This document shows, one piece after another, positions 10,252-23,156 of a stretch of 64,000 nucleotides of DNA (positions within the stretch are counted from its first letter, which is position 1; each line of letters begins with the position of its first letter). The notes under the pieces were generated by a model. That model worked only from the letters and a program-made list of their open reading frames with translations. It had not been told where the DNA came from and ran no database searches. Made by a program: the position numbers and the translations under genes. The stretch is from the NCBI GenBank assembly GCA_964247055.1, contig OZ176050.1, forward strand, positions 1,426,001 to 1,490,000, in the 5' to 3' direction. This DNA comes from Paragordius varius (taxonomy: Eukaryota > Nematomorpha).

Positions 10252-11334
10252 TGTCCTTAAAAATCGGATATTTGGCACCGGTGAACAAAATTATTTTTTA
10301 TACATTCTCTTAGTAGGACTACATCAAAATATAGAGATAGTTTGGCAAACTCTTTCATATCCGATTTTTACAACGATACTTTAAAAATTAATGTATAAAA
10401 CTAGTCGCATCAATACTCAGGTTAAACTTTGTCCTTAAAAATCGGATATTGGTCACCGGTGAACAAAATTATTTTTTATACATTCTCTTAGTAGGACTAC
10501 ATCAAAATATAGAGATAGTTTGGCAAACTCTTTCATATCCGATTTTTACATCGATACTTTAAAAATTATGGTATTAAACCAGTCGCATCAATACTCAAGT
10601 TAAACTTTGTCCTTAAAAATCGGATATTGGTCACCGGTGAACAAAATTATTTTTTATACATTCTCTTAGTAAGACTACATCAAAATATAGAGATAGTTTG
10701 ACAAACTCTTTCATATCCGATTTTTACAACGATACTTTAATAATTAATGTATTAAACTAGTCGCATCAATACTCTAGCTAAACATTGTCCTTAAAAATCG
10801 GATATTGGTCACCGGTGAACAAAACTATTTTTTATACATTCTCTTAGTAACTACATCAAAATATAGAGATAGTTTGACAAACTCTTTCACATCCGATTTT
10901 TACAACGATATTAAAAATTAATGTATAAAACTAGTCGTATCAATAAATCGCATCAATACTCAAGTTAAACTTTGTCCTTAAAAATCGGATATTGGTCACC
11001 GGTGAACAAAATTATTTTTTATACATTCTCTTAGTAGGACTACATCAAAATATAGAGATAGTTTGGCAAACTCTTTCATATCCGATTTTTACAACGATAC
11101 TTTAAAAATTAATGTATAAAACTAGTCGCATCAATACTCAAGTTAAACTTTGTCCTTAAAAATCGGATATTGGGCACCGGTGAACAAAATTATTTTTTAT
11201 ACATCTCTTAGTAGGACTACATCAAAATATAGAGATAGTTTGGCAAACTCTTTCATATCCGATTTTTACAACGATACTTTAAAAATTAATGTATAAAACT
11301 AGTCGCATCAATACTCAAGTTAAACTTTTTCCTT

Positions 11335-12072
11335 AAAAATCGGATATTGGTCGCCGGTGAACAAAATTATTTTTTATACATTCTGTTAGTAAGACTACAT
11401 CAAAATATAGAGATAGTTTGGCAAACTCTTTCATATCCGATTTTTACAACGATACTTTAAAAATTAATGTATAAAACTAGTCGTATCAATAAATCGCATC
11501 AATACTCAAGTTAAACTTTGTCCTTAAAAATCGGATATTGGTCACCGGTGAACAAAATTATTTTTTATACATTCTCTTAGCAAGACTACATCAAAATAAA
11601 AAAATAGTTTGACAAACTCTTTCATATCCGATTTTTACAACGATACTTTAAAAATTAATGTATAAAACTAGTCGTATCAATAAATCGCATCAATACTCAA
11701 GTTAAACTTTGTCCTTAAAAATCGGATATTGGTCACCGGTAAACAAAATTATTTTTTATACATTCTCTTAGTAGGACTACATCAAAATATAGAGATAGTT
11801 TGGCAAACTCTTTCATATCCGATTTTTACAACGATACTTTAAAAATTAATGTATAAAACTAGTCGCATCAATACTCAAGTTAAACTTTGTCCTTAAAAAT
11901 CGGATATTGGTCACCGGTGAACAAAATTATTTTTTATACATTCTCTTAGTAAGACTACATCAAAATATAGAAATAGTTTGACAAACTCTTTCCTATCCGA
12001 TTTTTACAACGATACTTTAAAAATTAATGTATTAAACTAGTCGCATCAATACTCAAGTTAAACTTTTTCCTT
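11335..12072 (+). repeat. 738-bp four-monomer block, tandem copy 1
   Basis: The monomers are 191, 191, 178 and 178 bp. Rare markers are TCGCCGG with CTGTTAG, AAATAAAAAAATAG, CGGTAAAC, and ATAGAAATAG with TTTCCTATCC. The block is directly followed by its copy at 12073. The companion HOR unit contains it once (16436-17173), and its last three monomers also appear at 21393-21939. Confidence 0.88.
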
Positions 12073-12810
12073 AAAAATCGGATATTGATCACCGGTGAAC
12101 AAAATTATTTTTTATACATTCTGTTAGTAAGACTACATCAAAATATAGAGATAGTTTGGCAAACTCTTTCATATCCGATTTTTACAACGATACTTTAAAA
12201 ATTAATGTATAAAACTAGTCGTATCAATAAATCGCATCAATACTCAAGTTAAACTTTGTCCTTAAAAATCGGATATTGGTCACCGGTGAACAAAATTATT
12301 TTTTATACATTCTCTTAGCAAGACTACATCAAAATAAAAAAATAGTTTGACAAACTCTTTCATATCCGATTTTTACAACGATACTTTAAAAATTAATGTA
12401 TAAAACTAGTCGTATCAATAAATCGCATCAATACTCAAGTTAAACTTTGTCCTTAAAAATCGGATATTGGTCACCGGTAAACAAAATTATTTTTTATACA
12501 TTCTCTTAGTAGGACTACATCAAAATATAGAGATAGTTTGGCAAACTCTTTCATATCCGATTTTTACAACGATACTTTAAAAATTAATGTATAAAACTAG
12601 TCGCATCAATACTCAAGTTAAACTTTGTCCTTAAAAATCGGATATTGGTCACCGGTGAACAAAATTATTTTTTATACATTCTCTTAGTAAGACTACATCA
12701 AAATATAGAAATAGTTTGACAAACTCTTTCCTATCCGATTTTTACAACGATACTTTAAAAATTAATGTATTAAACTAGTCGCATCAATACTCAAGTTAAA
12801 CTTTGTCCTT
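12073..12810 (+). repeat. 738-bp four-monomer block, tandem copy 2
   Basis: This repeats 11335-12072 in order and length. The first monomer differs by TTGATCACC rather than TTGGTCGCC, and the block ends AACTTTGTCC where copy 1 ends AACTTTTTCC. The near-identity and the single copy in the neighbouring HOR unit suggest a recent duplication here, although loss from the neighbour is also possible. Confidence 0.88.
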
Positions 12811-14076
12811 AAAAATCGGATATTGGTCACCGGTGAACAAAATTATTTTTTATACATTCTCTTAGTAACACTACATCAAAATATAGAGATAGTTTGACAA
12901 ACTCTTTCATATCCGATTTTTACAACGATACTTTAATAATTAATGTATTAAACTAGTCGCATCAATACTCTAGCTAAACATTGTCCTTAAAAATCGGATA
13001 TTGGTCACCGGTGAACAAAACTATTTTTTATACATTCTCTTAGTAAGACTACATCAAAATATAGAGATAGTTTGACAAACTCTTTCACATCCGATTTTTA
13101 CAACGATATTAAAAATTAATGTATAAAACTAGTCGTATCAATAAATCGCATCAATACTCAAGTTAAACTTTGTCCTTAAAAATCGGATATTGGTCACCGG
13201 TGAACAAAATTATTTTTTATACATTCTCTTAGTAGGACTACATCAAAATATAGAGATAGTTTGGCAAACACTTGCATATCCGATTTTTACAACGATACTT
13301 TAAAAATTAATGTATAAAACTAGTCGCATCAATACTCAAGTTAAACTTTGTCCTTAAAAATCGGATATTGGGCACCGGTGAACAAAATTATTTTTTATAC
13401 ATCTCTTAGTAGGACCATATCAAAATATAGAGATAGTTTGGCAAACTCTTTCAGATCCGATTTTTACAACGATACTTTAAAAATTAATGTATAAAACTAG
13501 TCGTATCAATAAATCGCATCAATACTCAAGTTAAACTTTGTCCTTAAAAATCGGATATTGGTCACCGGTGAACAAAATTATTTTTTATACATTCTCTTAG
13601 TAAGACTACATCAAAATATAGAGATAGTTTGACAAACTCTTTCATATCCAATTTTTACAACGATACTTTAATAATTAATGTATTAAACTAGTCGCATCAA
13701 TACTCTAGCTAAACATTGTCCTTAAAAATCGGATATTGGTCACCGGTGAACAAAACTATTTTTTATACATTCTCTTAGTAAGACTACATCAAAATATAGA
13801 GATAGTTTGACAAACTCTTTCACATCCGATTTTTACAACGATATTAAAAATTAATGTATAAAACTAGTCGCATCAATACTCAAGTTAAACTTTGTCCTTA
13901 AAAATCGGATATTGGGCACCGGTGAACAAAATTATTTTTTATACATCTCTTAGTAGGACTACATCAAAATATAGAGATAGTTTGGCAAACTCTTTCATAT
14001 TCGATTTTTACAACGATACTTTAAAAATTAATGTATAAAACTAGTCGCATCAATACTCAAGTTAAACTTTGTCCTT

Positions 14077-17000
14077 AAAAATCGGATATTGGTCACCGGT
14101 GAACAAAATTATTTTTTATACATTCTGTTAGTAAGACTACATCAAAATATAGAGATAGTTTGGCAAACTCTTTCATATCCGATTTTTACAACGATACTTT
14201 AAAAATTAATGTATAAAACTAGTCGTATCAATAAATCGCATCAATACTCAAGTTAAACTTTGTCCTTAAAAATCGGATATTGGTCACCGGTGAACAAAAT
14301 TATTTTTTATACATTCTCTTAGTAGGACTACATCAAAATATAGAGATAGTTTGGCAAACTCTTTCATATCCGATTTTTACAACGATACTTTAAAAATTAT
14401 GGTATTAAACCAGTCGCATCAATACTCAAGTTAAACTTTGTCCTTAAAAATCGGATATTGGTCACCGGTGAACAAAATTATTTTTTATACATTCTCTTAG
14501 TAAGACTACATCAAAATATAGAGATAGTTTGACAAACTCTTTCATATCCGATTTTTACAACGATACTTTAATAATTAATGTATTAAACTAGTCGCATCAA
14601 TACTCTAGCTAAACATTGTCCTTAAAAATCGGATATTGGTCACCGGTGAACAAAACTATTTTTTATACATTCTCTTAGTAAGACTACATCAAAATATAGA
14701 GATAGTTTGACAAACTCTTTCACATTCGATTTTTACAACGATATTAAAAATTAATGTATAAAACTAGTCGTATCAATAAATCGCATCAATACTCAAGTTA
14801 AACTTTGTCCTTAAAAATCGGATATTGGTCACCGGTGAACAAAATTATTTTTTATACATTCTCTTAGTAGGACTACATCAAAATATAGAGATAGTTTGGC
14901 AAACTCTTTCATATCCGATTTTTACAACGATACTTTAAAAATTAATGTATAAAACTAGTCGCATCAATACTCAAGTTAAACATTGTCCTTAAAAATCGGA
15001 TATTGGTCACCGGTGAACAAAACTATTTTTTATACATTCTCTTAGTAAGACTACATCAAAATATAGAGATAGTTTGACAAACTCTTTCACATCCGATTTT
15101 TACAACGATACTTTAAAAATTAATGTATAAAACTAGTCGTATCAATAAATCGCATCAATACTCAAGTTAAACTTTGTCCTTAAAAATCGGATATTGGTCA
15201 CCGGTGAACAAAATTATTTTTTATACATTCTCTTAGTAGGACTACATCAAAATATAGAGATAGTTTGGCAAACTCTTTCATATCCGATTTTTACAACGAT
15301 ACTTTAAAAATTAATGTATAAAACTAGTCGCATCAATACTCAAGTTAAACTTTGTCCTTAAAAATCGGATATTTGGCACCGGTGAACTAAATTATTTTTT
15401 ATACATTCTCTTAGTAGGACTACATCAAAATATAGAGATAGTTTGGCAAACTCTTTCATATCCGATTTTTACAACGATACTTTAAAAATTAATGTATAAA
15501 ACTAGTCGCATCAATACTCAGGTTAAACTTTGTCCTTAAAAATCGGATATTGGTCACCGGTGAACAAAATTATTTTTTATACATTCTCTTAGTAGGACTA
15601 CATCAAAATATAGAGATAGTTTGGCAAACTCTTTCATATCCTATTTTTACAACGATACTTTAAAAATTATGGTATTAAACCAGTCGCATCAATACTCAAG
15701 TTAAACTTTGTCCTTAAAAATCGGATATTGGTCACCGGTGAACAAAATTATTTTTTATACATTCTCTTAGTAAAACTACATCAAAATATAGAGATAGTTT
15801 GACAAACTCTTTCATATCCGATTTTTACAACGATACTTTAATAATTAATGTATTAAACTAGTCGCATCAATACTCTAGCTAAACATTGTCCTTATAAATC
15901 GGATATTGGTCACCGGTGAACAAAACTATTTTTTATACATTCTCTTAGTAACTACATCAAAATATAGAGATAGTTTGACAAACTCTTTCACATCCGATTT
16001 TTACAACGATATTAAAAATTAATGTATAAAACTAGTCGTATCAATAAATCGCATCAATACTCAAGTTAAACTTTGTCCTTAAAAATCGGATATTGGTCAC
16101 CGGTGAACAAAATTATTTTTTATACATTCTCTTAGTAGGACTACATCAAAATATAGAGATAGTTTGGCAAACTCTTTCATATCCGATTTTTACAACGATA
16201 CTTTAAAAATTAATGTATAAAACTAGTCGCATCAATACTCAAGTTAAACTTTGTCCTTAAAAATCGGATATTGGGCACCGGTGAACAAAATTATTTTTTA
16301 TACATCTCTTAGTAGGACTACATCAAAATATAGAGATAGTTTGGCAAACTCTTTCATATCCGATTTTTACAACGATACTTTAAAAATTAATGTATAAAAC
16401 TAGTCGCATCAATACTCAAGTTAAACTTTTTCCTTAAAAATCGGATATTGGTCGCCGGTGAACAAAATTATTTTTTATACATTCTGTTAGTAAGACTACA
16501 TCAAAATATAGAGATAGTTTGGCAAACTCTTTCATATCCGATTTTTACAACGATACTTTAAAAATTAATGTATAAAACTAGTCGTATCAATAAATCGCAT
16601 CAATACTCAAGTTAAACTTTGTCCTTAAAAATCGGATATTGGTCACCGGTGAACAAAATTATTTTTTATACATTCTCTTAGCAAGACTACATCAAAATAA
16701 AAAAATAGTTTGACAAACTCTTTCATATCCGATTTTTACAACGATACTTTAAAAATTAATGTATAAAACTAGTCGTATCAATAAATCGCATCAATACTCA
16801 AGTTAAACTTTGTCCTTAAAAATCGGATATTGGTCACCGGTAAACAAAATTATTTTTTATACATTCTCTTAGTAGGACTACATCAAAATATAGAGATAGT
16901 TTGGCAAACTCTTCCATATCCGATTTTTACAACGATACTTTAAAAATTAATGTATAAAACTAGTCGCATCAATACTCAAGTTAAACTTTGTCCTTAAAAA

Positions 17001-18248
17001 TCGGATATTGGTCACCGGTGAACAAAATTATTTTTTATACATTCTCTTAGTAAGACTACATCAAAATATAGAAATAGTTTGACAAACTCTTTCCTATCCG
17101 ATTTTTACAACGATACTTTAAAAATTAATGTATTAAACTAGTCGCATCAATACTCAAGTTAAACTTTGTCCTTAAAAATCGGATATTGGTCACCGGTGAA
17201 CAAAATTATTTTTTATACATTCTCTTAGTAACACTACATCAAAATATAGAGATAGTTTGACAAACTCTTTCATATCCGATTTTTACAACGATACTTTAAT
17301 AATTAATGTATTAAACTAGTCGCATCAATACTCTAGCTAAACATTGTCCTTAAAAATCGGATATTGGTCACCGGTGAACAAAACTATTTTTTATACATTC
17401 TCTTAGTAAGACTACATCAAAATATAGAGATAGTTTGACAAACTCTTTCACATCCGATTTTTACAACGATATTAAAAATTAATGTATAAAACTAGTCGCA
17501 TCAATACTCAAGTTAAACTTTGTCCTTAAAAATCGGATATTGGGCACCGGTGAACAAAATTATTTTTTATACATCTCTTAGTAGGACCATATCAAAATAT
17601 AGAGATAGTTTGGCAAACTCTTTCAGATCCGATTTTTACAACGATACTTTAAAAATTAATGTATAAAACTAGTCGTATCAATAAATCGCATCAATACTCA
17701 AGTTAAACTTTGTCCTTAAAAATCGGATATTGGTCACCGGTGAACAAAATTATTTTTTATACATTCTCTTAGTAAGACTACATCAAAATATAGAGATAGT
17801 TTGACAAACTCTTTCATATCCAATTTTTACAACGATACTTTAATAATTAATGTATTAAACTAGTCGCATCAATACTCTAGCTAAACATTGTCCTTAAAAA
17901 TCGGATATTGGTCACCGGTGAACAAAACTATTTTTTATACATTCTCTTAGTAAGACTACATCAAAATATAGAGATAGTTTGACAAACTCTTTCACATCCG
18001 ATTTTTACAACGATATTAAAAATTAATGTATAAAACTAGTCGCATCAATACTCAAGTTAAACTTTGTCCTTAAAAATCGGATATTGGGCACCGGTGAACA
18101 AAATTATTTTTTATACATCTCTTAGTAGGACTACATCAAAATATAGAGATAGTTTGGCAAACTCTTTCATATTCGATTTTTACAACGATACTTTAAAAAT
18201 TAATGTATAAAACTAGTCGCATCAATACTCAAGTTAAACTTTGTCCTT
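14077..18248 (+). repeat. Shortened higher-order repeat copy, 23 monomers, 4172 bp (region A)
   Basis: This is colinear with 8785-14076 but six monomers shorter. The offset steps from 5292 to 5101 (one 191-bp monomer missing after 15181), then to 4363 (the 738-bp block present once), then to 4172 (two monomers, 189 and 178 bp, fused into a 176-bp copy at 17352). The steps 191+738+191 equal 1120, exactly the difference in unit length. Each change is whole-monomer and in register. Confidence 0.88.
17352..17527 (+). repeat. Fused monomer (176 bp) at a deletion junction
   Basis: The front carries the AAAACTA/CACATCC markers and GATATTAAAAATT of a 189-bp monomer. The rear ends as a short monomer (AGTCGCATC), and a GGGCACC/GGACCATATC monomer follows. 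In the matching unit, two monomers (12989-13355) occupy this place. This fits an in-register crossover that removed 191 bp. A like-shaped monomer is present at 13724 and 17896. Confidence 0.75.
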
Positions 18249-20097
18249 AAAAATCGGATATTGGGCACCGGTGAACAAAATTATTTTTTATACATCTCTT
18301 AGTAGGACTACATCAAAATATAGAGATAGTTTGGCAAACTCTTTCATATGCGATTTTTACAACGATACTTTAAAAATTAATGTATAAAACTAGTCGTATC
18401 AATAAATCGCATCAATACTCAAGTTAAACTTTGTCCTTAAAAATCGGATATTGGTCACCGGTGAACAAAATTATTTTTTATACATTCTCTTAGCAAGACT
18501 ACATCAAAATATAAAGATAGTTTGACAAACTCTTTCATATCCGATTTTTACAACGATACTTTAAAAATTAATGTATAAAACTAGTCGTATCAATAAATCG
18601 CATCAATACTCAAGTTAAACTTTGTCCTTAAAAATCGGATATTGGTCACCGGTGAACAAAATTATTTTTTATACATTCTCTTAGTAGGACTACATCAAAA
18701 TATAGAGATAGTTTAGCAAACTCTTTCATATCCGATTTTTACAACGATACTTTAAAAATTAATGTATAAAACTAGTCGCATCAATACTCAAGTTAAACTT
18801 TGTCCTTAAAAATCGGATATTGGGCACCGGTGAACAAAATTATTTTTTATACATCTCTTAGTAGGACTACATCAAAATATAGAGATAGTTTGGCAAACTC
18901 TTTCATATCCGATTTTTACAACGATACTTTAAAAATTAATGTATAAAACTAGTCGTATCAATAAATCGCATCAATACTCAAGTTAAACTTTGTCCTTAAA
19001 AATCGGATATTGGTCACCGGTGAACAAAATTATTTTTTATACATTCTCTTAGCAAGACTACATCAAAATATAAAGATAGTTTGACAAACTCTTTCATATC
19101 CGATTTTTACAACGATACTTTAAAAATTAATGTATAAAACTAGTCGTATCAATAAATCGCATCAATACTCAAGTTAAACTTTGTCCTTAAAAATCGGATA
19201 TTGGTCACCGGTGAACAAAATTATTTTTTATACATTCTCTTAGTAGGACTACATCAAAATATAGAGATAGTTTGGCAAACTCTTGCATATCCGATTTTTA
19301 CAACGATACTTTAAAAATTAATGTATAAAACTAGTCGCATCAATACTCAAGTTAAACTTTGTCCTTAAAAATCGGATATTGGGCACCGGTGAACAAAATT
19401 ATTTTTTATACATCTCTTAGTAGGACTACATCAAAATATAGAGATAGTTTGGCAAACTCTTTCATATCCGATTTTTACAACGATACTTTAAAAATTAATG
19501 TATAAAACTAGTCGTATCAATAAATCGCATCAATACTCAAGTTAAACTTTGTCCTTAAAAATCGGATATTGGTCACCGGTGAACAAAATTATTTTTTATA
19601 CATTCTCTTAGTAAGACTACATCAAAATATAGAGATAGTTTGACAAACTCTTTCATATCCGATTTTTACAACGATACTTTAATAATTAATGTATTTAACT
19701 AGTCGCATCAATACTCTAGCTAAACATTGTCCTTAAAAATCGGATATTGGTCACCGGTGAACAAAACTATTTTTTATACATTCTCTTAGTAAGACTACAT
19801 CAAAATATAGAGATAGTTTGACAAACTCTTTCACATCCGATTTTTACAACGATATTAAAAATTAATGTATAAAACTAGTCGTATCAATAAATCGCATCAA
19901 TACTCAAGTTAAACTTTGTCCTTAAAAATCGGATATTGGTCACCGGTGAACAAAATTATTTTTTATACATTCTCTTAGTAGGACTACATCAATAGAGATA
20001 GTTTGGCAAACTCTTTCATATCCGATTTTTACAACGATACTTTAAAAATTAATGTATAAAACTAGTCGCATCAATACTCAAGTTAAACTTTGTCCTT
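18249..20097 (+). repeat. 1849-bp block, dispersed copy of 3656-5504
   Basis: Ten monomers match 3656-5504 in order and individual length. Small differences include GTATTTAAC in place of GTATTAAAC at 19693 and GAACAAAATT here versus GAACCAAATT near 4798. The block abuts the end of the 23-monomer unit, so a junction between two different HOR phases lies at about 18249. Confidence 0.85.
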
Positions 20098-22117
20098 AAA
20101 AATCGGATATTGGGCACCGGTGAACAAAATTATTTTTTATACATCTCTTAGTAGGACTACATCAAAATATAGAGATAGTTTGGCAAACTCTTTCATATCC
20201 GATTTTTACAACGATACTTTAAAAATTAATGTATAAAACTAGTCGTATCAATAAATCGCATCAATACTCAAGTTAAACTTTGTCCTTAAAAATCGGATAT
20301 TGGTCACCGGTGAACAAAATTATTTTTTATACATTCTCTTAGCAAGACTACATCAAAATATAAAGATAGTTTGACAAACTCTTTCATATCCGATTTTTAC
20401 AACGATACTTTAAAAATTAATGTATAAAACTAGTCGTATCAATAAATCGCATCAATACTCAAGTTAAACTTTGTCCTTAAAAATCGAATATTGGTCACCG
20501 GTGAACAAAATTATTTTTTATACATTCTCTTAGTAGGACTACATCAAAATATAGAGATAGTTTGGCAAACTCTTTCATATCCTATTTTTACAACGATACT
20601 TTAAAAATTATGGTATTAAACCAGTCGCATCAATACTCAAGTTAAACTTTGTCCTTAAAAATCGGATATTGGTCACCGGGGAACAAAATTATTTTTTATA
20701 CATTCTCTTAGTAAGACTACATCAAAATATAGAGATAGTTTGACAAACTCTTTCATATCCGATTTTTACAACGATACTTTAATAATTAATGTATTAAACT
20801 AGTCGCATCAATACTCTAGCTAAACATTGTCCTTAAAAATCGGATATTGGTCACCGGTGAACAAAACTATTTTTTATACATTCTCTTAGTAAGACTACAT
20901 CAAAATATAGAGATAGTTTTACAAACTGTTTCACATTCGATTTTTACAACGATATTAAAAATTAATGTATAAAACTAGTCGTATCAATAAATCGCATCAA
21001 TACTCAAGTTAAACTTTGTCCTTAAAAATCGGATATTGGTCACCGGTGAACAAAATTATTTTTTATACATTCTCTTAGTAGGACTACATCAAAATATAGA
21101 GATAGTTTGGCAAACTCTTTCATATCCGATTTTTACAACGATACTTTAAAAATTAATAAATTAAACTAGTCGCATCAATACCCAAGTTAAACTTTGTCCT
21201 TAAAAATCGGATATTGGTCACCGGTGAACAAAACTATTTTTTATACATTCTCTTAGTAGGACTACATCAAAATATAGAGATAGTTTGACAAACTCTTTCA
21301 CATCCGATTTTTACAACGATACTTTAAAAATTAATGTATAAAACTAGTCGTATCAATAAATCGCATCAATACTCAAGTTAAACTTTGTCCTTAAAAATCG
21401 AATATTGGTCACCGGTGAACAAAATTATTTTTTATACATTCTCTTAGCAAGACTACATCAAAATAAAAAAATAGTTTGACAAACTCTTTCATATCCGATT
21501 TTTACAACGATACTTTAAAAATTAATGTATAAAACTAGTCGTATCAATAAATCGCATCAATACTCAAGTTAAACTTTGTCCTTAAAAATCGGATATTGGT
21601 CACCGGTAAACAAAATTATTTTTTATACATTCTCTTAGTAGGACTACATCAAAATATAGAGATAGTTTGGCAAACTCTTTCATATCCGATTTTTACAACG
21701 ATACTTTAAAAATTAATGTATAAAACTAGTCGCATCAATACTCAAGTTAAACTTTGTCCTTAAAAATCGGATATTGGTCACCGGTGAACAAAATTATTTT
21801 TTATACATTCTCTTAGTAAGACTACATCAAAATATAGAAATAGTTTGACAAACTCTTTCCTATCCGATTTTTACAACGATACTTTAAAAATTAATGTATT
21901 AAACTAGTCGCATCAATACTCAAGTTAAACTTTGTCCTTAAAAATCGGATATTGGTCACCGGTGAACAAAATTATTTTTTATACATTCTCTTAGTAGTAC
22001 TACATCAAAATATAGAGATAGTTTGGCAAACTCTTTCATATCCGATTTTTACAACGATACTTTAAAAATTAATGTATAAAACTAGTCGCATCAATACTCA
22101 AGTTAAACTTTGTCCTT
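20098..22117 (+). repeat. Mosaic end of region A
   Basis: This stretch has eleven monomers. Those at 20288-20834 match 6955-7501, and those at 21393-21939 match 11526-12072 (AAATAAAAAAATAG, CGGTAAAC, TTTCCTATCC). The monomer at 20835 resembles 9332 and 14624 (CACATTCG), but with private GTTTTACAAACTG. The monomer at 21024 ends ATTAATAAATTAAAC with ACCCAAG, a form otherwise seen only in region B (for example 22645 and 25105). The composition is transitional between regions. Confidence 0.8.
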
Positions 22118-23156
22118 AAAAATCGGATATTGGTCACAGGTGAACAAAATTATTTTTTATACATTCTCTTAGCAAGACTACATCAAAATATAGAGATAGT
22201 TTGACAAACTCTTTCATATCCGATTTTTACAACGATACTTTAAAAATTAATGTATAAAACTAGTCGCATCAATACTCAAATTAAACTTTGTCCTTAAAAA
22301 TCGGATATTGGTCACCGGTGAACAAAATTATTTTTTATACATTCTCTTAGCAAGACTACATCAAAATATAGAGATAGTTTGACATACTCTTTCATATATG
22401 ATATTACATACTTTAAAAATTAATGTATTAAACTAGTCGCATCAATACTCAAGCTAAACATTGTCCTTAAAAATCGGATATTGGTCACCGGTGAACAAAA
22501 CTATTTTTTATACATTCTCTTAGTAAGACTACATCAAAATATAGAGATAGTTTGACAAACTCTTTCATATCCGATTTTTACAGCGATACTTTAAAAAAAT
22601 GTATTAAACTAGTCGCATCAATACTCAAGTTAAATTTTGTCCTTAAAAATCGGATATTGGTCACCGGTGAACAAAATTATTTTTTATACATTCTCTTAGT
22701 AAGACTACATCAAAATATAGAAATAGTTTGACAAACTCTTTCATATCCGATTTTTACAACGATACTTTAAAAATTAATAAATTAAACTAGTCGCATCAAT
22801 ACCCAAGTTAAACTTTGTCCTTAAAAATCGGATATTGGTCACCACAAAATTATTTTTTATACATTCTCTTTGTAAGACTACATCAAAATATAGAGATAGT
22901 TTGACAAACTCTTTCATATCCGATTTTCAAAACCATACTTTAAAAATTAATGTATAAAACTAGTCGCATCAATACTCAAGTTAAATTTTGTCCTTAAAAA
23001 TGGGATATTGGTCACCGGTGAACAAAACTATTTTTTATACATTCTCTTAGTCAGACTACATCAAAATATAGAGATAGTTTGACCTCTTTTATATCCGATT
23101 TTTACAACGATACTTTAAAAATTAATGTATAAAACTAGTCGCATCAATACTCAAGT
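22118..23156 (+). repeat. Degenerate junction between regions A and B
   Basis: These six monomers have many private changes. One has TCACAGG (22136). One is 173 bp with a disturbed right arm (CATATATGATATTACATAC, near 22394). One has GATACTTTAAAAAAATG (22588). One has CACCACAAAATT, which lacks the GGTG of the palindrome (22842). One has GGGATATTGG with GTCAGAC and GACCTC (22996). The last four resemble the final four monomers of the region B unit, so the region B period already starts near 22469. Confidence 0.75.

Larger units (their letters stand above)
10081..10258 (+). repeat. Representative 178-bp (short-class) monomer
   Basis: This copy matches the majority base almost throughout and serves as the reference for monomer positions 1-178. 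Its parts are: left inverted-repeat arm (1-13), palindrome TCACCGGTGA (17-26), T-rich stretch (34-41), conserved block CTTAGTAGGACTACATC, dyad AGTTTGGCAAACT (81-93), right inverted-repeat arm (99-111), A/T-rich block (121-143) with ACTAGT (142-147), and dyad AAGTTAAACTT (161-171). Positions that most often distinguish families are 34 (C or T, in AAAACTA versus AAAATTA), 55-58 (GTAAG, GTAGG or GCAAG), 87 (A or G), 98-101 (CATAT or CACAT) and the 130-147 block. Confidence 0.95.
8785..14076 (+). repeat. Higher-order repeat unit, 29 monomers, 5292 bp (region A)
   Basis: This is the longest unit of a directly adjacent HOR pair; the next copy is 14077-18248. It opens with CTGTTAGTAAG, then TATGGTATTAAACCAG, then CTCTAGCTAAACATTG monomers, and closes with a CATATTCG or similar GGGCACC monomer. 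It contains two extra local duplications absent from the next copy: one 191-bp monomer (9699-9889 and 9890-10080 are near-identical) and a 738-bp four-monomer block (11335-12810). Confidence 0.85.

Noticed and set aside
10081-10258. CENP-B box
   Set aside because: I looked for the nTTCGnnnnAnnCGGGn pattern. The few TTCG occurrences (CATATTCG variants) are not followed by the required A and CGGG.
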